Source of the DNA: an uncultured Burkholderiales bacterium
GTDB taxonomy: Bacteria > Pseudomonadota > Gammaproteobacteria > Burkholderiales > Burkholderiaceae_C
Direction of reading: 5' to 3'
Length of the DNA stretch: 64,000 bases
Assembly: GCA_903822825.1 (NCBI GenBank)
Contig: CAIJQQ010000003.1
Coordinates: forward strand, 82,526 to 146,525
Part shown: positions 9,110 to 16,731 of the stretch, in pieces
Numbering within the stretch: the first letter of the stretch is position 1
Layout: each line of letters begins with the position of its first letter
Translations under genes and position numbers: made by a program
Notes under the pieces: generated by a model
Database searches by the model: none
Told to the model about the DNA's origin: nothing
What the model saw: the letters and a program-made list of their open reading frames with translations, nothing else

Positions 9110-10246
9110 CATCTTCATGGCCAGCGCCACACTGACCATGAACACCCCCACAAAAAGCCCCCAGTGACGCCAGTCCTGGGGGTTTTTCTCAGTGATTCGG
9201 TACAGAGCAGCGCCCGCGAAAATCGCACCCAATAAAGCCGCAAGCATGCCCAGGCCATTGGCCAGCACACTTTCTGGCCAGAAAGCCGTGACCAAGGCAC
9301 TGACCAGCAAACTCACGGCATAGTGAATCACGAAAACCGAGTAGGAAATACGAGACAAATACTGCACAGCCTTGCGCCATACGTGGGGCACAGCAGGCAG
9401 AGTAGACCAGCGCTCGGGGGCGGCTGCCAGCAACAGGGCAACACCCCAAGCGGTGGTGACACGCCAGCGAGGATCCACCCACAGCGCCAGCAATCCCATC
9501 AGGGTCAGAATCAACCAGCCCTTGAGGGGAATTCGGCTTTTTCTGGCGCGAAAAGCGAGCAGCCCCAAGCCGTAGGCGCCAAAATAATACAGCCCATACA
9601 TGTCCAGATCGTCGTTGAGACTCCACCGGATCAAAGACAGCATCGTGAGCACCAGCCACGCTTGCCAGAGAACGCGGTTGGCCCGCAGGCTGGTGTGCTG
9701 CGCTACAAAACGATTGACCAACAACCAACTGAACAACACGATCAGGTAAAGCTGCAGGTCGATCGCCACATACCAGACACCTGCAGACAAGGACTCCATG
9801 CCCAACAAATGCTCCATCAAGAACACATGGGCCAATGCTTGCCACACGTCGGGCGTGGCCGACAAACTCGCGAAATCGAATTCAGGCCGAATCCACTCGG
9901 TCACGACCACAGTGACACTGAGCGCCGCCAAGTAAGGAATGGCCAAGCGCAAGTAACGCTGACCGACCATTGGCCAAGCTTGGCGCCAGTCCAGGTTGTG
10001 TTTTTTTTGCAAGCTGACGGCGGTCAAGAACCCAGAGCAGACCAAGAAGACCTGCACGGCCAGTCGACCGTGGTCATACAGTTCATTGATGAGCCGAGGC
10101 CACTCTTGGAACACCACATCCGACATGGGGCCGTAAAAAGCCAAGTGGTGTAAAACGATCAACAAACAGGCGACTGCTTTGAGCACATCGAGCAAAAAAG
10201 AGCGCCCCGAAGGGCGCTGCTCTGAGGGGAGTGCGGTGGGACTCAA
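9101..10246 (-). CDS. Acyltransferase family 3 membrane protein (OafA/YrhL-like)
   Basis: An integral membrane protein of up to 381 residues with about ten hydrophobic segments. Its first helix (LLDVLKAVACLLIVLHHLAFYG) holds the family's early histidine pair, and the C-terminal helices resemble acyltransferase-3 proteins that acetylate surface polysaccharides or lipids. ATG 10246 lies 4 nt after the stop of the upstream oxidoreductase gene, suggesting coupling. However, the first 20 or so codons contain a complete intrinsic terminator (10194-10218), so the true start may be a later codon such as the TTG near the first helix. The acceptor is unknown. Confidence 0.75.
   Translation of the reverse strand: MSPTALPSEQRPSGRSFLLDVLKAVACLLIVLHHLAFYGPMSDVVFQEWPRLINELYDHGRLAVQVFLVCSGFLTAVSLQKKHNLDWRQAWPMVGQRYLRLAIPYLAALSVTVVVTEWIRPEFDFASLSATPDVWQALAHVFLMEHLLGMESLSAGVWYVAIDLQLYLIVLFSWLLVNRFVAQHTSLRANRVLWQAWLVLTMLSLIRWSLNDDLDMYGLYYFGAYGLGLLAFRARKSRIPLKGWLILTLMGLLALWVDPRWRVTTAWGVALLLAAAPERWSTLPAVPHVWRKAVQYLSRISYSVFVIHYAVSLLVSALVTAFWPESVLANGLGMLAALLGAIFAGAALYRITEKNPQDWRHWGLFVGVFMVSVALAMKMSG
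10194..10218 (-). terminator. Intrinsic terminator inside the 5' end of the acyltransferase frame
   Basis: On the minus strand a 7-bp stem AGCGCCC/GGGCGCT with a TTCG tetraloop is followed by CTTTTTTG. This is a textbook Rho-independent terminator placed about 30-50 nt after the oxidoreductase stop codon and within codons about 10-18 of the acyltransferase frame (translated EQRPSGRSF). Confidence 0.75.
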
Positions 10247-10250
10247 TGGG

Positions 10251-11204
10251 TCACAGTGCCAAGCGGGCCCGTGCAGCCTGGTACTCGCGCTTGAGGCGAG
10301 CGACCAACTCAGCCGTGCTGACCACAGCGCTCACTGCACCGATTCCCTGTCCACAACCCCAGATGTCTTTCCAGGCTTTTTTGGCGTCACCGCCAAAGTT
10401 CATCTTGCTGGGGTCTGACTCAGGCAAGTTGTCCGGGTCCAGCCCGGCCGCGCGAATGGACGGCGCCAAATAGTTGCCATGCACGCCCGTGAACAAGTTG
10501 CTGTAAACCACATCGTCTGAGTTGCCATCCACGATGGCCTGCTTGTACTCTTGTGCCGCACGCGCTTCTTCCGTCGCAATGAAGGCTGAACCGATGTATC
10601 CAAAGTCAGCGCCCATGGCTTGAGCTGCCAAGACGGCGTCGCCCGTCGCGATCGAGCCCGACAGCGCCACCGGACCATCAAACCACTGGCGGATTTCCTG
10701 AATCAAAGCAAAGGGGCTTTTCACGCCCGCATGGCCACCAGCACCTGCAGCCACGGCAATCAGGCCATCGGCCCCTTTTTCGATGGCTTTGTGGGCAAAC
10801 TTGTTGTTGATGATGTCGTGCAGCACAACGCCACCGTAACTGTGCGCCGCTTGGTTGATCTCTTCTCGCGCACCGAGCGAGGTGATGATGATCGGCACCT
10901 TGAACTTCACGCACATGGCCATGTCGTGTTCCAGGCGGTCATTGCTCTTGTGCACAATTTGGTTGATCGCAAAAGGCGCAGCGGGTTTGTCGGGGTTGGC
11001 CGCGTTGTAGGCGGCCAGCGTCTCCGTGATCTCTGCCAGCCAGTCTTCCAATTGCGCTGCAGGGCGTGCATTGAGCGCGGGCATCGAACCCACCACACCG
11101 GCTTTGCACTGCTCGATCACGAGCTTGGGGTTGCTGATGATGAACAAAGGCGAAGCGATGACGGGAAAGGGCAGGTGCGCCAGAACGGGGGGAAGCTTGG
11201 ACAT
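10251..11204 (-). CDS. NAD(P)H-dependent flavin oxidoreductase / nitronate monooxygenase family
   Basis: 317 residues starting at MSKLPPVL, chosen because AGGAG lies 5 nt before this ATG; an upstream in-frame ATG at 11243 has no such site. The TIM-barrel family signatures include the N-terminal PVIASPLFIISNPKLV, AAGAGGHAG for FMN phosphate binding and ATGDAVLAAQAMGADFGYIGSAF near the C-terminal half. Members oxidise alkyl nitronates or act as FMN-dependent 2-nitropropane dioxygenase-like enzymes; many in Burkholderiales accompany acyl-CoA metabolism genes, as here downstream of an acyl-CoA dehydrogenase. The exact substrate is unknown. Confidence 0.85.
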   Translation of the reverse strand: MSKLPPVLAHLPFPVIASPLFIISNPKLVIEQCKAGVVGSMPALNARPAAQLEDWLAEITETLAAYNAANPDKPAAPFAINQIVHKSNDRLEHDMAMCVKFKVPIIITSLGAREEINQAAHSYGGVVLHDIINNKFAHKAIEKGADGLIAVAAGAGGHAGVKSPFALIQEIRQWFDGPVALSGSIATGDAVLAAQAMGADFGYIGSAFIATEEARAAQEYKQAIVDGNSDDVVYSNLFTGVHGNYLAPSIRAAGLDPDNLPESDPSKMNFGGDAKKAWKDIWGCGQGIGAVSAVVSTAELVARLKREYQAARARLAL

Positions 11205-11235
11205 GGGGTCTCCTGAATCTTGTTGAAGCATTGTC

Positions 11236-11258
11236 AAAGACAAGCCCCTTTGGGGGCT
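11236..11258 (-). terminator. Probable terminator after acyl-CoA dehydrogenase gene
   Basis: Minus-strand hairpin AGCCCC/GGGGCT (4-nt loop) followed by TGTCTTTG, between the acyl-CoA dehydrogenase stop and the oxidoreductase start. The U-tract is interrupted, so termination may be partial. Confidence 0.45.
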
Positions 11259-11283
11259 GTCTGCGGGGTGACATGGTGGTGGA

Positions 11284-13104
11284 TCAGAAAGCGTCGAGCG
11301 CCAGCTCGGTCACACTGCCTGCGCCGTCCACAATGCTGTCGCGCACGCCTGGCACTTTCGACAAAATGTGGTCCGCGTAAAACCGAGCCGTAGTGACTTT
11401 GCTGGCCATGAAGGTCGCGTCTTGCGCTTGTGCTTCAGGGGTCAGGGCGACCAGCAAGGCACGGCCCATTTGCCAACCTGCCATGAAGTTGCCTGAGAGC
11501 ATGAGGTAAGGCACGCTGCCAGCGAACACATCATTGGGATGGGCTTTGGTGTTGCCCGCCACAAAGTTGACCACATCCACATACGCCTCGCGAGCCGCCT
11601 TCAATCGTTTGGCCACGGCCACCGCATCGGCATGGCCAGAAGCCAGCAGTTGCACCTCGGTTTGCGCCACTTGGTCCGCCAAAGCCTTGGCGGTTTGACC
11701 GCCATCGCGCGAGGTCTTGCGGCCCACCAAATCGTTGGCCTGGATGGCCGTGGTGCCTTCGTAGATGGTCAGGATTTTGGCGTCGCGGTAATACTGCGCG
11801 GCGCCGGTCTCTTCGATGAAGCCCATGCCACCGTGCACCTGCACGCCCAAGCTGGTCACTTCCAGACTCATTTCGGTGCTGTAGCCTTTGACCAGCGGCA
11901 CCATGAATTCGTAGAAGGATTGGTTTTGCTTGCGCACTTCGGCGTCGGGGTGGTGGTGCGCCGCGTCATAAGCTGCCGCAGCCACTGCGGCCAGCGAACG
12001 GCAGCCTTCGGTGTAGGCGCGCATGGTCATGAGCATGCGGCGCACATCGGGGTGGTGAATGATCGGGCCAGCACCAGGCAAGCTGCCGTCCACGGGGCGG
12101 CTTTGCACGCGGTCACGGGCGTATTGCACGGCTTTTTGATACGCCCGCTCAGCAATCGCGATGCCCTGCACACCGACCGCATAGCGTGCCGCATTCATCA
12201 TGATGAACATGTATTCGAGGCCACGGTTTTCCTGGCCCACCAGGAAGCCCACAGCACCGGGCCCGGTGCTGTCTGCAATGCTCGCCGCCATGCCGTCGCC
12301 ATACTGCAACACGGCTGTCGGGCTGGCTTTGATGCCCATCTTGTGCTCGATGCTCACGCAGAACACGTCGTTGCGCTGGCCCACAGCCCCATCGGCTTGG
12401 ACCATGAATTTGGGCACCACAAACAAGCTGATGCCTTTGACGCCTTCTGGCGCACCCACCACCCGCGCCAGCACCAGGTGCACGATGTTCTCGGCCATGT
12501 CGTGTTCACCGTAGGTGATGTAGATTTTGGTGCCGAAAATTTTGTAAGTGCCATCCGGCTGCGGCTCTGCGCGCGTACGCACAGCGGCCAAATCCGAGCC
12601 CGCCTGCGGCTCGGTCAGGTTCATGGTGCCGGTCCATTGGCCTGAAATCAGTTTCTCGAGATAAACCGATTTGAGTTCATCCGAACCCGCGGTCAGCAAA
12701 GCCTCAATGGCACCATCGGTCAGCAAGGGGCACAGCGCAAAGGCCATGTTGGCCGAGTTGAGCATTTCGCCGCAGGCCGCGCCAATGGTTTTGGGCAGAC
12801 CCTGACCGCCAAAATCAGCCGGGTGCTGCAGGCCCTGCCAGCCGCCTTCGGCGTACTTTTGGTAAGCCTCTTTGAAGCCGGGCGTGGTGGTCACCCCACT
12901 GCCGTTGTGAAACGAAGGGTGCTTGTCGCCCTCCCAGTTCAAAGGAGAGATCACATCCTGGTTGAGTTTGGCGCACTCCTCCAAAACCGCTTGCGCGGTT
13001 TCCAAACCCGCATCTTCAAAGCCGGGAATCTGCGCAATCTGTTCAATACCGGCCAAATGCTCGATGTTGAAAAGCATGTCCTTGAGAGGGGCGATGTAGC
13101 TCAT
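11284..13104 (-). CDS. Acyl-CoA dehydrogenase, long-form (DmdC/FadE-like, about 600 aa)
   Basis: 606 residues with the acyl-CoA dehydrogenase order: N-terminal helical domain (with an extra 40-residue head MSYIAPLKDMLFNIEHLAG), middle beta domain (MNLTEPQAGSDLAAVRTRAEP), C-terminal helical domain (QVHGGMGFIEETGAAQYYRDAKILTIYEGTTAIQANDLVGRK) and a terminal extension. The long form matches the subfamily that includes DmdC (methylmercaptopropionyl-CoA dehydrogenase) and many broad acyl-CoA dehydrogenases of Burkholderiales. It passes electrons to ETF, encoded just upstream by etfBA on the same strand. GGAG lies 8 nt before the ATG. Confidence 0.9.
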   Translation of the reverse strand: MSYIAPLKDMLFNIEHLAGIEQIAQIPGFEDAGLETAQAVLEECAKLNQDVISPLNWEGDKHPSFHNGSGVTTTPGFKEAYQKYAEGGWQGLQHPADFGGQGLPKTIGAACGEMLNSANMAFALCPLLTDGAIEALLTAGSDELKSVYLEKLISGQWTGTMNLTEPQAGSDLAAVRTRAEPQPDGTYKIFGTKIYITYGEHDMAENIVHLVLARVVGAPEGVKGISLFVVPKFMVQADGAVGQRNDVFCVSIEHKMGIKASPTAVLQYGDGMAASIADSTGPGAVGFLVGQENRGLEYMFIMMNAARYAVGVQGIAIAERAYQKAVQYARDRVQSRPVDGSLPGAGPIIHHPDVRRMLMTMRAYTEGCRSLAAVAAAAYDAAHHHPDAEVRKQNQSFYEFMVPLVKGYSTEMSLEVTSLGVQVHGGMGFIEETGAAQYYRDAKILTIYEGTTAIQANDLVGRKTSRDGGQTAKALADQVAQTEVQLLASGHADAVAVAKRLKAAREAYVDVVNFVAGNTKAHPNDVFAGSVPYLMLSGNFMAGWQMGRALLVALTPEAQAQDATFMASKVTTARFYADHILSKVPGVRDSIVDGAGSVTELALDAF

Positions 13105-13136
13105 GAGAAGTCTCCGTTACGTCTGGGTGAGGGTAC

Positions 13137-13162
13137 AAAAAAGGCATCGCGAACGATGCCTT
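13137..13162 (-). terminator. Intrinsic terminator between etfA and acyl-CoA dehydrogenase
   Basis: A 9-bp stem AAGGCATCG/CGATGCCTT with TTCG loop and a run of U on the minus strand lies 19 bp beyond the etfA stop. It separates etfBA from the dehydrogenase, which may be expressed by read-through or from its own promoter. Confidence 0.8.
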
Positions 13163-13180
13163 TTCCGATCTGTGGGTGAA

Positions 13181-14113
13181 TCAGAGTGATTGAACCAATT
13201 CAGGCACCGCAACAAACAAGTCGGCTTCAAGGCCGAAGTCCGCCACGCTGAAAATCGGCGCTTCAGGGTCCTTGTTGATCGCCACGATCACCTTGGAGTC
13301 CTTCATGCCCGCCAAGTGCTGGATCGCACCCGATATGCCGCAAGCGATGTACAACTGAGGCGCGACGATTTTGCCCGTCTGGCCCACTTGCAGATCGTTG
13401 GCTGCGTAGCCTGCATCGACCGCAGCGCGGCTGGCGCCGATGGCCGCACCCAGCTTGTCGGCCAGGGGGGTCATCACTTCGTTGAACTTCTCGGCGCTGC
13501 CCAAAGCGCGGCCACCGGACACGATGATCTTGGCTGCTGTCAGTTCCGGGCGATCGTTCTTAGCGATTTCGCTGCCCTTGAAGGTGCTCATGCCACTGTC
13601 GGCCTGGGCAGCGGCGCTTTCCACGGCAGCCGATCCGCCTGTGGCGGATGCGGCATCAAAGCCCGTGGTGCGCACGGTGATGACCTTGGTCGCGTCGATG
13701 GACTGAACGGTGGCCATCGCATTGCCCGCGTAGATCGCGCGCTCGAAGGTGTCGACCGAGTCCACTTTGGTGATGTCGGAAATTTGCGCCACATCCAGTT
13801 TGGCCGCCACACGGGGTGCCACGTTCTTGCCGCCTGCGGTGGCAGGGAACAGGATGTGGCTGTAATTGGCTGCGATGGCCAACACTTGCGCCGCGACGTT
13901 CTCGGCCAGGCCATGGGCCAGGGCTTCGCTGTCGGCGTGGATCACTTTGGCCACGCCAGCGATTTGGGCAGCAGCAGCAGCAGCAGCAGCAGCGTTGTGG
14001 CCGGCAACGAGCACGTGCACGTCCCCACCGCAAGCCAATGCTGCGGTCACGGTGTTCAGGGTGGCGCCTTTGATGGAGGCGTTGTCGTGTTCTGCAATAA
14101 CGAGTGCGGTCAT
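13181..14113 (-). CDS. etfA: Electron transfer flavoprotein alpha subunit
   Basis: 310 residues from [11 protein letters not shown], the usual ETF-alpha N-terminus. The C-terminal FAD-binding half shows [59 protein letters not shown], diagnostic of the family. ETF carries electrons from acyl-CoA dehydrogenases to ETF-ubiquinone oxidoreductase. It starts 11 nt after the etfB stop, in an operon. An in-frame alternative ATG at 14128 would overlap etfB and is not favoured. A run of eight GCA units on the plus strand codes for part of a nine-alanine stretch in the N-terminal domain. Confidence 0.95.
   Translation of the reverse strand: MTALVIAEHDNASIKGATLNTVTAALACGGDVHVLVAGHNAAAAAAAAAQIAGVAKVIHADSEALAHGLAENVAAQVLAIAANYSHILFPATAGGKNVAPRVAAKLDVAQISDITKVDSVDTFERAIYAGNAMATVQSIDATKVITVRTTGFDAASATGGSAAVESAAAQADSGMSTFKGSEIAKNDRPELTAAKIIVSGGRALGSAEKFNEVMTPLADKLGAAIGASRAAVDAGYAANDLQVGQTGKIVAPQLYIACGISGAIQHLAGMKDSKVIVAINKDPEAPIFSVADFGLEADLFVAVPELVQSL
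13968..13991. repeat. Trinucleotide microsatellite (GCA)8 inside etfA
   Basis: Eight perfect GCA units, followed by GCG, encode alanines on the minus strand (residues about 42-49 of EtfA). Slippage would change the alanine count without breaking the frame. Confidence 0.85.
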
Positions 14114-14124
14114 GTTCCAGTTCC

Positions 14125-14880
14125 TCAAATGACTTTGGCGACGTTTTTCAGCTTGTCCACCAGGGTGGCGACATCGGGCACCTTGATGCCGGCGCTGCGT
14201 TTGGCGGGCTCCATGACCTTCAGGGTCTTGATGCGCGGCGTGATGTCCACGCCCAAGTCTTCGGGCTTGAAGGTGTCGAGCTGCTTTTTCTTGGCCTTCA
14301 TGATGTTGGGCAGCGTCACGTAACGCGGCTCATTCAGGCGCAGGTCGGTGGTGATCACTGCGGGCAGGCTGATGGACAACACCTCCAGGCCGCCGTCGAT
14401 CTCACGGGTCACCTGGGCTTTGCCGTCAACGATCTCGACCTTGGAGGCAAAAGTGGCTTGGGGCAAATCGGCCAAAGCTGCCAGCATTTGGCCCGTCTGG
14501 TTGCAGTCGTCGTCGATGGCTTGCTTGCCCAAAATGATCAAACCCGGTTGCTCTTTGTCCACCAAGGCCTTGAGCAGCTTGGCCACGGCCAGGGGCTGCA
14601 GGTCCAAGTCAGCTGGGGTCTCGACCAAGATGCCACGGTCTGCACCGATGGCCATGGCGGTGCGCAAGGTTTCCTGACATTGGGTCACGCCGCAAGAGAC
14701 GGCGATCACTTCAGTGGCCAAGCCCTTTTCTTTGAGGCGCACGGCTTCTTCCACGGCGATCTCGTCAAAAGGGTTCATGCTCATCTTGACGTTGGCAATG
14801 TCCACACCGCTGTTGTCGGACTTGACACGCACTTTGACGTTGTAGTCCACCACGCGTTTCACGGGCACGAGAATTTTCAT
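14125..14880 (-). CDS. etfB: Electron transfer flavoprotein beta subunit
   Basis: 251 residues with the N-terminus [20 protein letters not shown] and the ETF-beta signature ([27 protein letters not shown]). Length agrees with the family. It is the first gene of the minus-strand etfB-etfA unit and is followed by an acyl-CoA dehydrogenase, an electron donor to ETF. Its upstream region carries a 16-bp perfect palindrome and a second dyad that probably mediate regulation. Confidence 0.95.
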   Translation of the reverse strand: MKILVPVKRVVDYNVKVRVKSDNSGVDIANVKMSMNPFDEIAVEEAVRLKEKGLATEVIAVSCGVTQCQETLRTAMAIGADRGILVETPADLDLQPLAVAKLLKALVDKEQPGLIILGKQAIDDDCNQTGQMLAALADLPQATFASKVEIVDGKAQVTREIDGGLEVLSISLPAVITTDLRLNEPRYVTLPNIMKAKKKQLDTFKPEDLGVDITPRIKTLKVMEPAKRSAGIKVPDVATLVDKLKNVAKVI

Positions 14881-14926
14881 TGATGCATCTCCGTTGGATT
14901 GAATTGGGTCGCTATCGACGTTGACG

Positions 14927-14942
14927 TTGACGTTAACGTCAA
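14927..14942. promoter_or_regulatory. Perfect palindrome TTGACGTTAACGTCAA upstream of etfB
   Basis: A 16-bp perfect palindrome 47 bp before the etfB start, embedded in a run of TTGACG-like repeats (14916-14942). On the minus strand it contains a -35-like TTGACG. It looks like the operator of a MerR-family fatty-acid/branched-chain catabolism regulator (LiuR-like); that assignment is from memory of such motifs and is tentative. Confidence 0.55.
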
Positions 14943-14944
14943 TT

Positions 14945-14964
14945 GTGCATCAAGTTAGATGCAC
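14945..14964. promoter_or_regulatory. Inverted repeat GTGCATC-N6-GATGCAC
   Basis: Seven-base perfect arms with a 6-nt spacer, 2 bp from the neighbouring palindrome. It is probably a second regulator site or a hairpin in the etfB upstream region; its factor is unknown. Confidence 0.45.
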
Positions 14965-15045
14965 GCCATGCGGCACGGTCACAAAAAAGCACGATCGTTC
15001 GTATTTTACACACCTCCCAAGGCTTGTTTAACATCCTACCCCCGG

Positions 15046-15075
15046 GAATTCACCGACCGATTGGTCGGTGAATTC
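15046..15075. promoter_or_regulatory. TetR-type operator-like dyad upstream of TRAP receptor gene
   Basis: Thirteen-base perfect arms GAATTCACCGACC/GGTCGGTGAATTC around GATT, 75 bp before the TRAP receptor start. The ACCGACC-N4-GGTCGGT core is typical of TetR-family operators in acyl-CoA and aromatic catabolism. It is not followed by a U-tract, so it is unlikely to be a terminator. It could control the TRAP genes, the etf genes, or both. Confidence 0.6.
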
Positions 15076-15149
15076 AAGTTAGCATCCTCTCCAATCTGGT
15101 CATCAACCGATCAGATGGTGTTTTCTAACGAATTTGTGTGGAGCCCGCG

Positions 15150-16166
15150 ATGAAAAAAACCCTGATCTCTATGTCTCTTGCTGCCTTTGGCGCTTGGTCT
15201 GGCAGCGCCCAGGCCCAAACCATCTTGACCGCTTCAAGCTGGCTTCCCCCCACCCACACCGCCAGCATGGCGCAAAAGGAATGGTGTGACCTGCTCGAGA
15301 CCAACACCAAAGGCCGCGTCAAGTGCAACATCTTGCCTCGGGGTGTGAGCCCAGCACCCGGCACCTATGACGCCGTCAAAAACGGCCTGGCCGATTTGTC
15401 ATTCACAGTGCACGGTTACACCCCCGGCCGTTTCGTCATACCTCAAATGGCCGAACTGCCCTTCCTGGGCAACAATTCTGAAACCATTTCCATTGCCTTC
15501 AGCCGCGTCACCAGCAAGCACCCCGAGGTCGCTGCCGAGCACCCGGGCGTCAAGGTCATCAGCCTGTTCACACATGGCCCCGGCATCGTGTTCAACACCA
15601 AGCGCGCCATCACCAAGGTGGACGACTTGTCGGGTCTGAAGTTCCGCGTGGGCGGCGGCATGGTCAATGAGATGTCCAAAGCACTGAACATGAACGTGAC
15701 GCTCAAGCCCGCACCCGACTCCTATGAGCTGCTGTCCAGCGGCGTGATGGACGGCACCTTGTTCCCTGCCGAGTCCACCGAATCATTCAAGATCGACAAG
15801 ATCATCAAGCACGCCACCACCTTCCCGGGCGGTCTGTACAACACCAGCTTTGTGTTCATGATGAACCAGGCCAAGTACGAGAAGCTGTCGCCTGAAGACA
15901 AAAAAGCCGTGGACGACATCTCTGGCGAAACCGCCGCCCGCATCTTTGGGCGCGGTTGGGACAAAGTGGACCGCCGCGCTTTCGCGCTCATGCAGGTCAA
16001 CGGTGTGGTCATCACCCAAGCCGATGCCAAATTTGTGGCCGACGTCAAAGCCAAGACCGCTCCTTTGGAGCAAGGCTGGATCAAGGCCGCAGAAGGCAAG
16101 GGCTTGAAGAACCCGGCCAAGGTGCTGGCCGATTTCCGTGCCGAAATCGCCAAACTGGAGAAGTGA
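15150..16166 (+). CDS. TRAP transporter solute-binding protein (DctP family)
   Basis: 338 residues with a Sec signal peptide (MKKTLISMSLAAFGAWSGSAQA). The mature protein is a DctP-type periplasmic receptor with the conserved arginine in GLKFRVGGG and the segment AGNKVPSITP seen antisense as LFPAESTESF. ATG 15150 is preceded by GGAG at the right distance; an in-frame GTG 12 nt upstream lacks one. The gene heads a TRAP operon with the small and large permease genes. The ligand is likely a carboxylate, but the sequence does not settle which. Confidence 0.9.
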   Translation: MKKTLISMSLAAFGAWSGSAQAQTILTASSWLPPTHTASMAQKEWCDLLETNTKGRVKCNILPRGVSPAPGTYDAVKNGLADLSFTVHGYTPGRFVIPQMAELPFLGNNSETISIAFSRVTSKHPEVAAEHPGVKVISLFTHGPGIVFNTKRAITKVDDLSGLKFRVGGGMVNEMSKALNMNVTLKPAPDSYELLSSGVMDGTLFPAESTESFKIDKIIKHATTFPGGLYNTSFVFMMNQAKYEKLSPEDKKAVDDISGETAARIFGRGWDKVDRRAFALMQVNGVVITQADAKFVADVKAKTAPLEQGWIKAAEGKGLKNPAKVLADFRAEIAKLEK

Positions 16167-16202
16167 TTCCCGCTTTGCCCACTTGGGCAAAAGGCACAAC
16201 CA

Positions 16203-16230
16203 GCGGTCCCTGTCCGAAGGAAGGGACCGC
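16203..16230 (+). promoter_or_regulatory. Intercistronic hairpin between TRAP receptor and permease genes
   Basis: A 9-bp stem GCGGTCCCT/AGGGACCGC with a 10-nt loop, followed by a mixed CTTTGAATTTG tract. It probably attenuates transcription or protects the receptor mRNA 3' end, so that the receptor is made in excess over the permease. Confidence 0.6.
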
Positions 16231-16254
16231 CTTTGAATTTGAAAGACATTTGTT

Positions 16255-16731
16255 TTGAAAAAATTGTTTGAGACCCTTTCAGGGCTGCTGGCCGGGATCG
16301 CCCTGTTTGCCATCATGCTGCTCACATTCCTGGATGTAGGTGGCCGCAAACTCCTCGACAACTCGATCACCGGATCGCTGGAGCTGACCGAGTTGCTGAT
16401 GGTCGTCGTCATTTTTGGCGCACTGCCCCTGGTGTCCGAACGCGGCGAACACGTGGTGTTCGACTCCATGGACCCTTTCTTGCCGGCATTCCTCAAGAAA
16501 ATTCAACGCGCATTGGTGCACCTGGTGTGCGGCGTCGCTTTGATTTCGCTCGGCTGGTTGATGTACAAGACCGGTGGCGACTTCCTCGAGACCGGTGAAA
16601 CCACGGCCCAACTCAAAATCCTCAAAGCCCCGTTCATTTATGGCATGGGCTTGCTCTGTGCTTTCACGGGTGTCATCCACTTGGGCTTGATGTTCAAGGA
16701 ACAACAAGACAACGAAGGAGGCGTGCTGTGA
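16255..16731 (+). CDS. TRAP transporter small permease (DctQ family)
   Basis: 158 residues, four predicted membrane helices, with the DctQ pattern LTFLDVGGRKLLDNSITGSLELTELLMVVVIFGALP. The start is a TTG (MKKLFETL), which is unusual, and no better ATG precedes it. It overlaps the large permease start by 4 nt (GTGA). It forms the membrane complex with the DctM subunit encoded next. Confidence 0.9.
   Translation: MKKLFETLSGLLAGIALFAIMLLTFLDVGGRKLLDNSITGSLELTELLMVVVIFGALPLVSERGEHVVFDSMDPFLPAFLKKIQRALVHLVCGVALISLGWLMYKTGGDFLETGETTAQLKILKAPFIYGMGLLCAFTGVIHLGLMFKEQQDNEGGVL

Noticed and set aside
13816..14073. Gln-rich plus-strand frame across the GCA repeat
   Set aside because: Arises from the trinucleotide repeat read antisense to etfA.
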